Under the pieces are notes generated by a model, which was not told where the DNA came from, made no database searches, and saw only the letters and a program-made list of their open reading frames with translations. The position numbers and the translations under genes are program-made. DNA of 64,000 nucleotides, taken from Flavobacterium sp. NRK1 (GTDB lineage: Bacteria > Bacteroidota > Bacteroidia > Flavobacteriales > Flavobacteriaceae). This document shows positions 39,570 to 48,011 of this stretch, piece after piece; position 1 is the stretch's first letter, and each line of letters begins with the position of its first letter. The DNA lies in contig NZ_JAMXLA010000001.1 in assembly GCF_024054175.1 (NCBI RefSeq), positions 2,606,673 to 2,670,672 of the forward strand, in the 5' to 3' direction.

Positions 39570-39673
39570 ATTTGGCTCGTTTATTGGTTGTACTTATACG
39601 TATGGTTTTCCAAAAGTAGTATATTTTATTATTAATTTAAGAGCCATCGTTTAATTTTAAATAACAGATTACG

Positions 39674-39681
39674 TATTTTTG
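39674..39681 (+). promoter_or_regulatory. -7 element of the DUF4834 gene
   Basis: TATTTTTG, 16 nt before the ATG at 39698; fits TAnnTTTG and would leave a very short leader. Confidence 0.4.
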
Positions 39682-39697
39682 ACAAAATTTTAAGCCC

Positions 39698-39952
39698 ATG
39701 GAAACTGCATCGTTAACAGGAATTATAAGAACATTATTTTGGTTACTGATTATATATTACGCAATTAAGTTTTTTTTCAGGCTTTTTGGTCCGGTTATAT
39801 TTCAGCAGGTAGTTAAAAAGGCAGAACAAAATTTTCAGCAGCAGCAAGAGCAATATCAGCAGCAACAGCAAACATATAGCGCTCCCAAACAAGATAAGCC
39901 CAAAGAAAAGAAAAAAGTAGGTGAATACATTGACTACGAAGAGATTGAATAA
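39698..39952 (+). CDS. DUF4834 small membrane protein
   Basis: 84 residues. One membrane helix (about 9-30, IIRTLFWLLIIYYAIKFFFRL) followed by a Gln-rich stretch (FQQQQEQYQQQQQ) and a basic then acidic end (KEKKKVGEYIDYEEIE). This matches the DUF4834 family of Flavobacteria, whose function is unknown. Monocistronic, with a strong terminator at 39963-39989. Confidence 0.8.
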   Translation: METASLTGIIRTLFWLLIIYYAIKFFFRLFGPVIFQQVVKKAEQNFQQQQEQYQQQQQTYSAPKQDKPKEKKKVGEYIDYEEIE

Positions 39953-39962
39953 CCATATATAG

Positions 39963-39989
39963 AGCCTTTCTGAAAAGAAAGGCTTTTTT
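39963..39989 (+). terminator. Terminator of the DUF4834 gene
   Basis: AGCCTTTCT (39963-39971) pairs with AGAAAGGCT (39976-39984), closed by a GAAA tetraloop and followed by a run of T. Confidence 0.9.
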
Positions 39990-40076
39990 ATGCTTTGTCA
40001 GTATTAATTACATTGCACTATCAGGGCAATTGTAGAAAATTAAGTATCTTCACGGCGTTTTTTACAAAATTTATTT

Positions 40077-42527
40077 ATGAAAAATATCAATAAGCTTTAT
40101 CCGCATTTTCTTGCTGTTTTAGGATTTGTAATCGTTTCTTTAATTTATTTTTATCCTGTTCTTCAGGGTAAAAAAATATACCAGTCAGATATTGCCCAAT
40201 ATACGGGAATGGCTAAAGAACAAAACGATTTCAGGAAAGAAACAGGAGAAGAGCCTTATTGGACCAACAGTGCTTTTGGCGGGATGCCAACCTATCAGTT
40301 AGGCGCTAAATACCCGCATAACTATGTAAAGCAAATTGATGAGGCTATCAGGTTTCTGCCACGTCCGGCAGATTATCTGTTTATATACTTTTTAGGTTTT
40401 TATGTACTTTTGTGTACATTAAAAATAGACCCTCTAAAAGCTTTTTTCGGAGCACTGGCTTTTGGTTTTTCAACTTATCTTATTATAATCCTTGGAGTAG
40501 GGCATAATGCAAAAGCACATGCCATTGCTTATATGCCGCTTGTTATTGCAGGCTTTTTAATGGTTTGGCAAAAGAGATATATAGTTGGCGGACTGCTAAC
40601 AATGTTTGCTGCCGCTCTCGAAATAAATGCCAATCACATTCAAATGACATATTATTTATTCCTGTTACTATTAGTTATGGGAATATGGTTTCTTGTAGGT
40701 ATAATTAAAAGAAAAGACTACAGGCATTTAGGTATTTCTTTGGGCATTTTGGCAGCCGGCGCTTTAATTGCTGTAGGAACAAATGCTACTAACCTTATGG
40801 CTACTGCCGAATATGCTAAATACAGTACACGCCATAACAGCGAGCTTACTTTTGAACCAGATGGCAAACCCAAAGAGAGTTCAAATGCAATGTCTTATGA
40901 ATACATTACAGATTATAGTTATGGCATTGCAGAAAGTCTGGATCTTATAGTACCAAGATTATTTGGGGGATCATCAGGGCATGAAAAACTGCCGGAAGAC
41001 TCGCATCTTGTAGAATATCTTCAGACACAGCAAATTGCCGAGGGTCAGTACGTGTCTAAAGAACAGGCTGTGGAAATAGCGAACTCAGGTATTCCTACCT
41101 ATTGGGGTGACCAATATAGCACTGCGGGGCCGGCTTATATAGGAGCAGTAGTATTCTTCCTTTTTGTACTTGCCATGTTTGCAGAAGAAAGGAAAATAAA
41201 ATATGCCTTTTTAGCAGGTGCTATTATGTCATTATTACTTTCATGGGGTAAATTCTTTCCGCTGCTTACTAATTTATTTATAGATTACTTCCCTATGTAC
41301 AATAAGTTCAGGGCGGTAGCATCTATTCAGGTAGTACTTGAAGTTTGTATTCCTGTTCTGGCAGTTTTAGGGTTAAATTCATTCTTTACCCTTGATAAAG
41401 ATAAACAATGGAATGCCTTGTGGAAATCGGGAGCAGTAAGCCTTGGGGTTATTGTGTTGCTTTTCATCTGTAAAGGTATGTTCAGTTTTTCAGGATTGAA
41501 TGATGGCGCAATTATGAATGCTTACGGTAATGAATTTATGGATGCACTTAAAATGGATAGGAAAACCATGTACAGTGCTGATCTACTTCGTTCAGGATTC
41601 CTGATCTTAATAGCTGCGGGTGCATTATGGTTGTTTACAAAACAAAAACTGTCTCAAAATACAGCTATTATTCTTGTGGGACTGTTTATGGTAGCCGATC
41701 TTTTCTTTGTAGATAAGCGATATGTTGACGAGAGCAGTTTTCAGAGTGCAAGTAAGATAGATATGCCATTTCAGGCTACGGTTGCCGATCAGCAAATTAT
41801 GCAGGATACAACACATTACAGAGTGTTTGATATTGATGGTAGTCTTAATAGTGCGCGTGCTTCCTACTTCCATAAATCGTTAGGAGGGTATCATGCAGCA
41901 AAACCGAGAAAGCTTCAGCAATTATTCGAATATCAGCTTGCTAAAAATAATATGGCAGTACTTAATATGCTTAATGTTAAGTATGTAATACAGTCAGATG
42001 AACAAGGGCAGCAGGTGCCTACACTGAACAGCCAGGCTAATGGTAATGCATGGTTTGTGAGCAAAGTAAAAATTGTGAATAGTGCCGATGACGAGATGAA
42101 GGCTTTAAACAATATGGATACTAAAAATGAAGCAGTCATCAATAAATCCAGATTTGCAGATGCGGTTACTAAAACCACATTTGTAAAAGATAGTACCGCA
42201 ACAATAAAGCTTACTGCTTATGAGCCGAATTATCTTAAATATAAATCCGATAATACTAATGATGGAATGGCTATATTCTCGGAAATGTATTATAACCCGG
42301 GATGGAATGCATATATAGACGAAAAACCAGTACCACATTTTGAGGCAGATTACACACTTAGAGGGCTTAAAATACCTGCCGGTAAACACACTATAGAGTT
42401 TAAATTTGAACCTCAGGTAGTTAAAACAGGAAGTACTATTTCACTGGTTAGTTTTATTCTTATGTTAGCTTTAATAGGATTTGGTATTTATACTGAAAGA
42501 AAAAAGAAGCAAACACAAGCTAATTAA
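40077..42527 (+). CDS. YfhO family membrane protein
   Basis: 816 residues. About 13 predicted membrane helices fill residues 8-540 (VIVSLIYFYPVLQGKKIYQSD near the start), then a large extracytoplasmic domain (about 560-785, WNAYIDEKPVPHFEADYTLRGLKIPAGKHTIEFKFEP), then a final helix. The YfhO family belongs to the polytopic GT-C-like glycosyltransferase superfamily; in Firmicutes YfhO glycosylates lipoteichoic acid, while the bacteroidotal target is unknown. It is 34 nt upstream of a glycosyltransferase gene on the same strand, so both probably build a surface glycan or glycoprotein. Confidence 0.88.
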   Translation: MKNINKLYPHFLAVLGFVIVSLIYFYPVLQGKKIYQSDIAQYTGMAKEQNDFRKETGEEPYWTNSAFGGMPTYQLGAKYPHNYVKQIDEAIRFLPRPADYLFIYFLGFYVLLCTLKIDPLKAFFGALAFGFSTYLIIILGVGHNAKAHAIAYMPLVIAGFLMVWQKRYIVGGLLTMFAAALEINANHIQMTYYLFLLLLVMGIWFLVGIIKRKDYRHLGISLGILAAGALIAVGTNATNLMATAEYAKYSTRHNSELTFEPDGKPKESSNAMSYEYITDYSYGIAESLDLIVPRLFGGSSGHEKLPEDSHLVEYLQTQQIAEGQYVSKEQAVEIANSGIPTYWGDQYSTAGPAYIGAVVFFLFVLAMFAEERKIKYAFLAGAIMSLLLSWGKFFPLLTNLFIDYFPMYNKFRAVASIQVVLEVCIPVLAVLGLNSFFTLDKDKQWNALWKSGAVSLGVIVLLFICKGMFSFSGLNDGAIMNAYGNEFMDALKMDRKTMYSADLLRSGFLILIAAGALWLFTKQKLSQNTAIILVGLFMVADLFFVDKRYVDESSFQSASKIDMPFQATVADQQIMQDTTHYRVFDIDGSLNSARASYFHKSLGGYHAAKPRKLQQLFEYQLAKNNMAVLNMLNVKYVIQSDEQGQQVPTLNSQANGNAWFVSKVKIVNSADDEMKALNNMDTKNEAVINKSRFADAVTKTTFVKDSTATIKLTAYEPNYLKYKSDNTNDGMAIFSEMYYNPGWNAYIDEKPVPHFEADYTLRGLKIPAGKHTIEFKFEPQVVKTGSTISLVSFILMLALIGFGIYTERKKKQTQAN

Positions 42528-42561
42528 ACGTTTGCAATAAAATTATATAATAAGAAGTTAA

Positions 42562-43839
42562 ATGAAGGTATTAATTATAACATACTATTGGCCTCCTGCC
42601 GGCGGACCCGGAGTACAGCGCTGGCTTAAGTTTGTTAAATACCTTCCTGATTTTGGTATAGAACCTGTAGTTTATATTCCCGAAAACCCTACATATCCAC
42701 TTATAGATGAAGGGCTTTTAAAAGAGGTAAATCCTAATGTAACACTACTGAAACAAAAGATAACGGAGCCCTATGCATGGGCTTCAGCATTTTCTAAGAA
42801 TAGCACAAAAAAAATAAGCTCAGGAATTATTCCGCATAAAAAGAAACAGTCTTTTTTACAACGGATTATGCTTTGGGTACGAGGTAACCTGTTTATACCT
42901 GATGCACGTGTGTTATGGGTGAAACCATCGGTTGCGTACCTCTCAAAATATATAAAAGAACAGGGCATAACTACTGTAATTACTACAGGACCTCCACATA
43001 GTCTTCATCTTATAGGTTTAAGGCTTAAAGAATTGCATTCTATAAAATGGATTGCTGATTTCCGTGATCCGTGGACTACAATTGGTTATCATAAAGCTTT
43101 AAAGCTAAGTGCTTCTGCAGCCCAAAAACACAAGGATTTAGAGAAAAAGGTGTTAAATTCTGCCGATACAGTTTTGGTTACCAGCCCAACAACCAAAGCA
43201 GAATTTGAAGCGTTAACTACCAAACCTATTGCAGTTATAACCAACGGCTATGATGTTGAAACAATAGCCAGACAGCCATTAGATGAGAAATTTACCATTG
43301 CACACATAGGTTCGTTTCTTTCAGAGCGTAATCCTAAAATGTTGTGGCAGGCACTTACAGAATTAATTGAAGAAGAACCTGACTTTAATAATGACTTTCA
43401 ATTAAAGCTTATAGGTGCTGTAAGTAATGAGGTACTTGAAGCTATTAATCAGCACGGGCTTTCCAAGTATGTAAATATGCTGGGCTATATATCACACGGC
43501 GAAGCTGTTACTGAGCAAAGAAAATCGCAGGTATTGCTTTTGGTCGAGATAGATTCTGAAGATACCAAATGTATTATACCGGGTAAATTATTTGAATACA
43601 TGGTTTCCGAAAGGCCAACTTTGGCTATAGGGCCACATGGCGCAGATTTTGCCGGAATTATACAAACTACAAATACGGGTGTTTTTGCTACTTATGAAGA
43701 TAAGGAGAAAATTAAAAACACTATAAAGAACTACTTTACTCAATATAAGGAAGGTAATCTTAAATCGCATCCTGTTGGTTTACAGCAATATTCACGTAAA
43801 AACTTAACCGGACAACTGGCACAGCTTTTAAAAGTATAA
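42562..43839 (+). CDS. Glycosyltransferase, GT4-like fold
   Basis: 425 residues, GT-B fold. ITYYWPPAGGPGVQRWLKFVKYLPDFGIEP is the donor-fold start seen in GT4 enzymes. TVITTGPPHSLHLIGLRLK and WIADFRDPWT lie in the N-terminal half; the C-terminal half (about 250-400) holds IPGKLFEYMVSERPTLAIGPHGAD, the E-x(7)-E-like nucleotide-sugar site. Sugar and acceptor unknown. Probably co-transcribed with yfhO. Confidence 0.87.
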   Translation: MKVLIITYYWPPAGGPGVQRWLKFVKYLPDFGIEPVVYIPENPTYPLIDEGLLKEVNPNVTLLKQKITEPYAWASAFSKNSTKKISSGIIPHKKKQSFLQRIMLWVRGNLFIPDARVLWVKPSVAYLSKYIKEQGITTVITTGPPHSLHLIGLRLKELHSIKWIADFRDPWTTIGYHKALKLSASAAQKHKDLEKKVLNSADTVLVTSPTTKAEFEALTTKPIAVITNGYDVETIARQPLDEKFTIAHIGSFLSERNPKMLWQALTELIEEEPDFNNDFQLKLIGAVSNEVLEAINQHGLSKYVNMLGYISHGEAVTEQRKSQVLLLVEIDSEDTKCIIPGKLFEYMVSERPTLAIGPHGADFAGIIQTTNTGVFATYEDKEKIKNTIKNYFTQYKEGNLKSHPVGLQQYSRKNLTGQLAQLLKV

Positions 43840-43892
43840 TTATTTAATGCCAGTATGTCATTTGTAAAATACTTCGCTTTAGTGTGAATTGG

Positions 43893-43993
43893 TATAAAAA
43901 GTAAATCCCGCCACCCTTATGAAGTGACGGGACTTAACAAACCAACCAACCAATTATTAACAAACCTCAAAATCGAAGATTTATGAGATTCAT
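43893..43993 (-). ncRNA. Candidate small RNA
   Basis: About 100 nt read leftwards. TACCTTTG (44006-43999, minus) fits a -7 element; the predicted RNA starts near 43993. It contains a small hairpin AAATC/GATTT near its 5' end and a G/U-rich single-stranded stretch with GGTTGGTTGG. It ends in a 10-bp hairpin (arms 43933-43924 and 43914-43905) followed by a T-rich stretch. That hairpin pairs fully only as minus-strand RNA, through two G-U pairs; on the plus strand they become mismatches. This favours minus-strand transcription. An 8-codon reading frame (MNLINLRF) within it is too short to judge. It could instead be the far 3' end of the GNAT transcript. Confidence 0.45.
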
Positions 43994-44132
43994 AATGGCA
44001 AAGGTACAATTAATGTGCCAAAGTTGGTTTAGTTATGTAATTTTTTTTCTTGCAGTTTCTTGATTTTTAGCTTTTAATAAACATCATATGTGTGTTAAGC
44101 TATTGTAAAGACTGGATTTTTCCAGTATTAGT

Positions 44133-44561
44133 TTATTCTTTTTCTATGTTTAATATTTTAGAAAAATAAATTCGTTTATGTCCGGCAGGAAAATTTTCAA
44201 TAGTACCAATAGGAGTGTAACCGTTTTTAAGATAGAAATCCTCAGCCTGAAAATCAAAAGTGTCCAGCATAGCTATAGTAGCTCTTCTTTGTGCAGCAAT
44301 GGTTTCTGTGTATTTAAGTAGCTGATAACCAATTCCTTTATTCATGCATTCTTCTTTAACCCAAAGAATTTTTATTTCGAGTCCGTTCCAGTAGCCAATG
44401 TCGGCAAGTATTCCGCCAATTTCAGTACCGTTGTCATCTTTGGCTACATATTCCAAAGATGTCCAGTTATCAGCCAGTGCAGCAACCTTGTTAAGGTTGT
44501 AATTGTTAATACCATCAACAATTTTTTTAATGTTTTCCTTGTTACAAGGTTCTATAGTCAT
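44133..44561 (-). CDS. GNAT family N-acetyltransferase
   Basis: 142 residues. A single GNAT fold: ILWVKEECMNKGIGYQLLKYTE is the acetyl-CoA loop with a variant of the Q/RxxGxG/A motif, and DFQAEDFYLKNGYTPIGTIENFPAGHKRIYFSKIL is the usual end. Substrate unknown. Third of three small genes (DinB-like, VOC, GNAT) on the minus strand with 2-9 nt spacing, so one operon. Confidence 0.88.
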   Translation of the reverse strand: MTIEPCNKENIKKIVDGINNYNLNKVAALADNWTSLEYVAKDDNGTEIGGILADIGYWNGLEIKILWVKEECMNKGIGYQLLKYTETIAAQRRATIAMLDTFDFQAEDFYLKNGYTPIGTIENFPAGHKRIYFSKILNIEKE

Positions 44562-44570
44562 TATAGTAGT

Positions 44571-44936
44571 TTATTTATTAAACTCTCCAAAATGCCATAA
44601 AATACCCGACGGATCGTGTACGAAACATTCTTTACCCCAGTCAAGATTACGAATAGGAACAAGTTTTATGCTCTCATACTTTTCGGTGAGGTTTAAAGCT
44701 GTAAGTTCATTCCAGAAATTGGAAACATTTTCCACTTCCATGAAAATCATAGTATTGTCTATCCAGTCTTTTACATAGGCATTCTGAAGATAAAAAGCCA
44801 TAGTGCCTGTTTTGAAAACCGACATATCCGGAGATAAAACCGATTCTTCAAATCCAAGGTCACTATAAAAACTACGCGATACTTCGAAATTTTTAGCACC
44901 GATGAAAGGACGTATTGATTTGGCGTTGTGGTTCAT
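44571..44936 (-). CDS. VOC/glyoxalase superfamily protein
   Basis: 121 residues. One beta-alpha-beta-beta-beta pair: IRPFIGAKNFEVSRSFYSDLGFEE at the start, and DWGKECFVHDPSGILWHFGEF at the end with the metal-site Glu replaced by the HFGEF arrangement seen in bleomycin-resistance-like proteins. Role unknown. Start at 44936 leaves 2 nt to the DinB gene stop. Confidence 0.87.
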   Translation of the reverse strand: MNHNAKSIRPFIGAKNFEVSRSFYSDLGFEESVLSPDMSVFKTGTMAFYLQNAYVKDWIDNTMIFMEVENVSNFWNELTALNLTEKYESIKLVPIRNLDWGKECFVHDPSGILWHFGEFNK

Positions 44937-44938
44937 AT

Positions 44939-45391
44939 TTATATTATCTTTTTAATAAGTACTATTTGTCCTAAATGGTAATGAGTATGTTCAATTAAGC
45001 CATGAAAATTTCTATAATAGCTACCATATTTTTCATCTGAAAAATTTTCTGCAAGCATGTTTTCCGGTAGTTGCTCAATAAGGTCTGCCATGCGATGAGC
45101 TTCCTGCCATTTTTGAGTAAGAAAATCATCCCAGTCTTTTTGTGATTCAATAGGAGGATGATTAAAACTCAGCTTATCGCTGGCATCCAGCGGACCTCCT
45201 TCCAGGACTTTTGTAATAGCACTAACATAATAGGTTATATGGTAGGTAAGTGTTGCTATAGTATTAAAAGAATATTTTTTAGCAATAGCTTCCTGCCATG
45301 TAACATCTGCCAGAGTGTCTTTTAAGTTTACAGTAGTCCAGTTACCACCAAAAAATACTTCTTTAAAATGTTTTGCTATTTGTTCTGACAT
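44939..45391 (-). CDS. DinB-like (DUF1572-type) protein
   Basis: 150 residues from the ATG at 45391 (MSEQIAKHF), chosen because the family starts here; an upstream ATG at 45397 is also possible. A DinB four-helix fold with the metal-site histidines LTYHITYYVSAI and RNFHGLIEHTHYHLGQIVLIK. It opens the three-gene minus operon. Some DinB-like proteins are thiol (bacillithiol) transferases; nothing here shows the substrate. Confidence 0.87.
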   Translation of the reverse strand: MSEQIAKHFKEVFFGGNWTTVNLKDTLADVTWQEAIAKKYSFNTIATLTYHITYYVSAITKVLEGGPLDASDKLSFNHPPIESQKDWDDFLTQKWQEAHRMADLIEQLPENMLAENFSDEKYGSYYRNFHGLIEHTHYHLGQIVLIKKII

Positions 45392-45463
45392 GTTCATTTT
45401 TAGACGTTTTAACAAAAATTAAAAATACTAAAAAAATCAGCAAATCATTAGATTATAAATTGG

Positions 45464-46132
45464 TTACAATACCGCAAGGACTATAAGAAAAATCAGCAAT
45501 AAGATCAAAAAGAAAACAGGTTTGCCCGCTTCACTTTCTGTAGGATACGCCGTTGCTTTCTGGCCAAGGCGTTTGACGTTGGGCTTAGTAAGTCCGCTTA
45601 TTTTTTCAATTAAGCGATGGTCGCCATTTGCCATTTTTAGTAATTTTTCATGAATAGCATAGCGTGACTCGTCGGTAAGGAATATGGCAGATACCAATAT
45701 TTCGTCCACTATCATTGTATTAGTCACCACATCATTTACAACAACTAAAAGCCTGATGGTTTCGTCAGATAACAGATCGTTCATGACTGTAAACAGCCTA
45801 TATTCGTTAATATGCCCGCCTGCATTAAGTACTTTCGTTTTAATTCTTTTGAAAAGTATAAGAAATGTAGCCGGTGTTGCCTGTCCGGGTGTCGAAGTAT
45901 TTTTACCGTTATAATGAATTTTATTATCCTGCGAATAATCGTACGCATTGCGTTTCGGTAAATCGCCAAGAATAATATAAGATTCTGATATTGCCTTAAA
46001 ACGTTCCTCGCTTTCTATATCGCCGTTATTGCGGTCGGGGTGGTATTGCAGGGCAAGCTGCCTGTAGGCTTTCTTAATCTCGTCCTGTGAAGAATCGCGT
46101 GTAACGCCAAGTATTTTATAATAGTCCGTCAT
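45464..46132 (-). CDS. J-domain protein with C-terminal membrane anchor
   Basis: 222 residues. An N-terminal J domain (about 3-68) contains the HPD motif in YHPDRN, needed to stimulate Hsp70 ATPase. The middle is alpha-helical with charged stretches and no zinc fingers. The last about 18 residues ([16 protein letters not shown]) form a tail anchor. It would put an Hsp70 recruiter at the inner membrane. Not DnaJ itself. No operon partner. Confidence 0.85.
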   Translation of the reverse strand: MTDYYKILGVTRDSSQDEIKKAYRQLALQYHPDRNNGDIESEERFKAISESYIILGDLPKRNAYDYSQDNKIHYNGKNTSTPGQATPATFLILFKRIKTKVLNAGGHINEYRLFTVMNDLLSDETIRLLVVVNDVVTNTMIVDEILVSAIFLTDESRYAIHEKLLKMANGDHRLIEKISGLTKPNVKRLGQKATAYPTESEAGKPVFFLILLLIFLIVLAVL

Positions 46133-46208
46133 TTAGGCAACCGTTGGAACCGTAAAAATAAGATAATAACAACGTTGGCAGAAGCTTTTTTAAAGTTTTC
46201 TTAGCGGC

Positions 46209-46371
46209 TGGCGCGAGGCTCTGGCTCGTGTCTCGTTAAGTTGTGATATTATACCACAGGTAGTTTTAGCCTTACTTCGGTAAACCTGCAGATTACCTAC
46301 ATAAAACACTTTGATGCTCTTTTTAAGAAGAAGTAAGGAGTATATTTTGGTACGAGCGTGACGCTCGCACC
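46209..46371. repeat. Pair of GC-rich imperfect palindromes (REP/REPIN-like element)
   Basis: Two about 24-bp palindromes frame this stretch: one at 46209-46232 (TGGCGCGAG, 7-nt centre, CTCGTGTC) and one at 46348-46371 (TGGTACGAG, 7-nt centre, CTCGCACCA). Both share the frame TGGnnCGAG-N7-CTCG. Inside, CCTTACTTC (46270-46278) is inverted at 46330-46338 (GAAGTAAGG). The base composition is richer in G and C than the surroundings. No transposase gene lies nearby. The 250 nt between the J-domain gene and the Mrr gene hold nothing else. Confidence 0.6.
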
Positions 46372-46382
46372 ATCTTAGAATA

Positions 46383-47303
46383 TTATTGATCAGCCATTGA
46401 ATCCCAAAAGTCTGTATCCATTTTTTTTATTTCAATAGTTTGCTCTATTTGCATTCCCAGCCCATAATCATATATAAAAGCAGCAAGGTCTTTTCCATCA
46501 ATAAGAACTACTGTTGTATTACCAAAAAGACTTTATACATATTCAATTGCACCTTTTGAAAAATATGATGTTGTTATAAAAACACCTTTGTTTGATTGAG
46601 CGACAGCCAAAGCACCAACAAATTTTTGAATTTCTTCACGGCCAATTCCTATATCTAATCTATATCTCTTTGCTTGAATATTTATTCTCCCAAATCCAAG
46701 AATATCTTCTTTAATTACTCCGTCTATTCCTCCATCATTAGATTGCTTAGTTACTAATCCTGAATTTTTTACCTCTCCTCCATATCCCATTTTTTGTAGA
46801 AGTAAAACCACTAACTTTTCAAATGCTGCCGGAGTTTTGTTTAATATAGTTATTAAGATTTCTTCATATACTGAATTGCGTATATTGTTAAATGAAGTAT
46901 ATAATTTTTCTTGTGGGGTTGATCTATCATTTACCTCCGTAATTTTTATTTCAGGATTTTTATTTTGTTTTTTAGATTTATCTCTTTTCGAAACTTCTTG
47001 ATCAACATACTCATTTATTTTTTCTGGAGTTTTTAGCATCAGAATTCCTTTTTGACTTATGCGATATATTCCTCTGCCTGGTTTATCTAATAATCCTGCC
47101 ATATTGAGATAACTTAAAGCCCAAGAAATTCTATCATAAAATATATGTCCGTTTCCAGACGGGTACATTTCATTAATTTCTTCATCAGTTAAATTAAACT
47201 CTCTAGCTAAAGGTTCAAGAAATTCTCTTAATTTCATTGACTTTCCATCCATTAATAGATTTAATGCAGAAATTCTTATTTCATCATATTTAGGAATTGC
47301 CAT
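46383..47303 (-). pseudogene. mrr: Mrr-type restriction endonuclease, interrupted by one in-frame stop
   Basis: Mrr enzymes cut methylated DNA. The reading from 47303 has a winged-helix N-terminal domain (about 1-90, SYLNMAGLLDKPGRGIYRISQKG) and the nuclease domain with DGGIDGVI and IQAKRY, the D...QxK catalytic pair. It stops at a TAA (46535-46533) after GAIEYV. Beyond it, in the same frame, 49 more codons continue without a stop and carry the family's C-terminal motif (VVLIDGKDLA, then KKMDTDFWD), ending at 46385-46383. A single base change (such as AAA to TAA) would explain this. The truncated 256-residue form keeps the catalytic residues but lacks the last two strands. Confidence 0.85.
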
Positions 47304-47389
47304 ATGTTAATCAATTATTTTTTCAAATTAACAAAATTAAAACTTGTCCTACAATACCTGACGATTAACAGGTAATTATACCTAGTCAC

Positions 47390-47417
47390 AAAAAAGCCCC
47401 ATCCATTCAAGAATGAG
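47390..47417 (-). terminator. Likely terminator of the SseB-like gene
   Basis: AAAGCC and GGCTTT arms enclose a smaller CATTC/GAATG stem with unpaired bases between; A run on the left gives a U tract on the minus strand. It lies 25-50 nt past the stop codon at 47442. Confidence 0.55.
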
Positions 47418-47441
47418 GCTTTATATATTTATTTTTACTTA

Positions 47442-47825
47442 TTAATCCTGTTGTAAAACAAACATTGTGGACTGATTGCTGTTAATAACAATTCTTTGTA
47501 TTGCATTCTGTTCGCAAATTTTAAGTACATCTTTTGATTGAAGCATTTTATAAGGTGTTGGCTGCTTCGCCCAGGTAAATAGTGCATTTTCATCTGTAAA
47601 TGCACCCAGTACGGTTATGCCGTCAATATTAAATACACTACTTAGTTTAAGGGTTTTGGTTTCGCCTTGTTGTGTATCGTTATTTTCTGCACCGTCATTC
47701 GGAGATGGAATATACAATAATGATTCACCATTCATTAGCTCTAGTATTACATCTTTATAGCTATCATTGTTTCTGTCTTTTTCGTGGTAGATGTTTATCA
47801 AATCTAAAAGTTTACTTGTACTCAC
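47442..47825 (-). CDS. SseB-like N-terminal domain protein
   Basis: 127 residues, no signal peptide. SLLYIPSPNDGAENNDTQQGE, then LSSVFNIDGITVLGAFTDENALFTWAKQP and RIVINSNQSTMFVL fit the SseB N-terminal domain (LYIP start, strand pairs, FTDE-ALxxW). The domain is found in bacterial proteins of unknown role and in some contact-dependent secretion contexts. It sits between the disrupted Mrr gene and uvrA, with palindromic repeats on one side. Confidence 0.78.
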   Translation of the reverse strand: MSTSKLLDLINIYHEKDRNNDSYKDVILELMNGESLLYIPSPNDGAENNDTQQGETKTLKLSSVFNIDGITVLGAFTDENALFTWAKQPTPYKMLQSKDVLKICEQNAIQRIVINSNQSTMFVLQQD

Positions 47826-47884
47826 TTTGATAGTTTTTTTATTAGGTAATTTATTTTAATAGCCTTATTGCTTTTCAGGTCTCA

Positions 47885-47951
47885 GTCATTGCGAGTGTAG
47901 TGTAAAGGAGCGCGGCAATCTACATAGGATTGCTTCGTGCCTCGCAATGAC
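47885..47951. repeat. REP-like inverted repeat, GTCATTGCGAG family
   Basis: Perfect 11-bp arms GTCATTGCGAG (47885-47895) and CTCGCAATGAC (47941-47951) enclose an inner stem GCAATC/GATTGC (47915-47920 with 47928-47933) with a 7-nt loop. It resembles the extragenic repeat around TCATTGCGAGG-type sequences seen in many bacterial genomes. It lies between the SseB-like gene and uvrA. Confidence 0.75.
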
Positions 47952-48011
47952 AGAACGTGTGGATGAGCACTTTGTACTTCTGGCAACCAGCACCCATCAA
48001 CCGACAACCAA

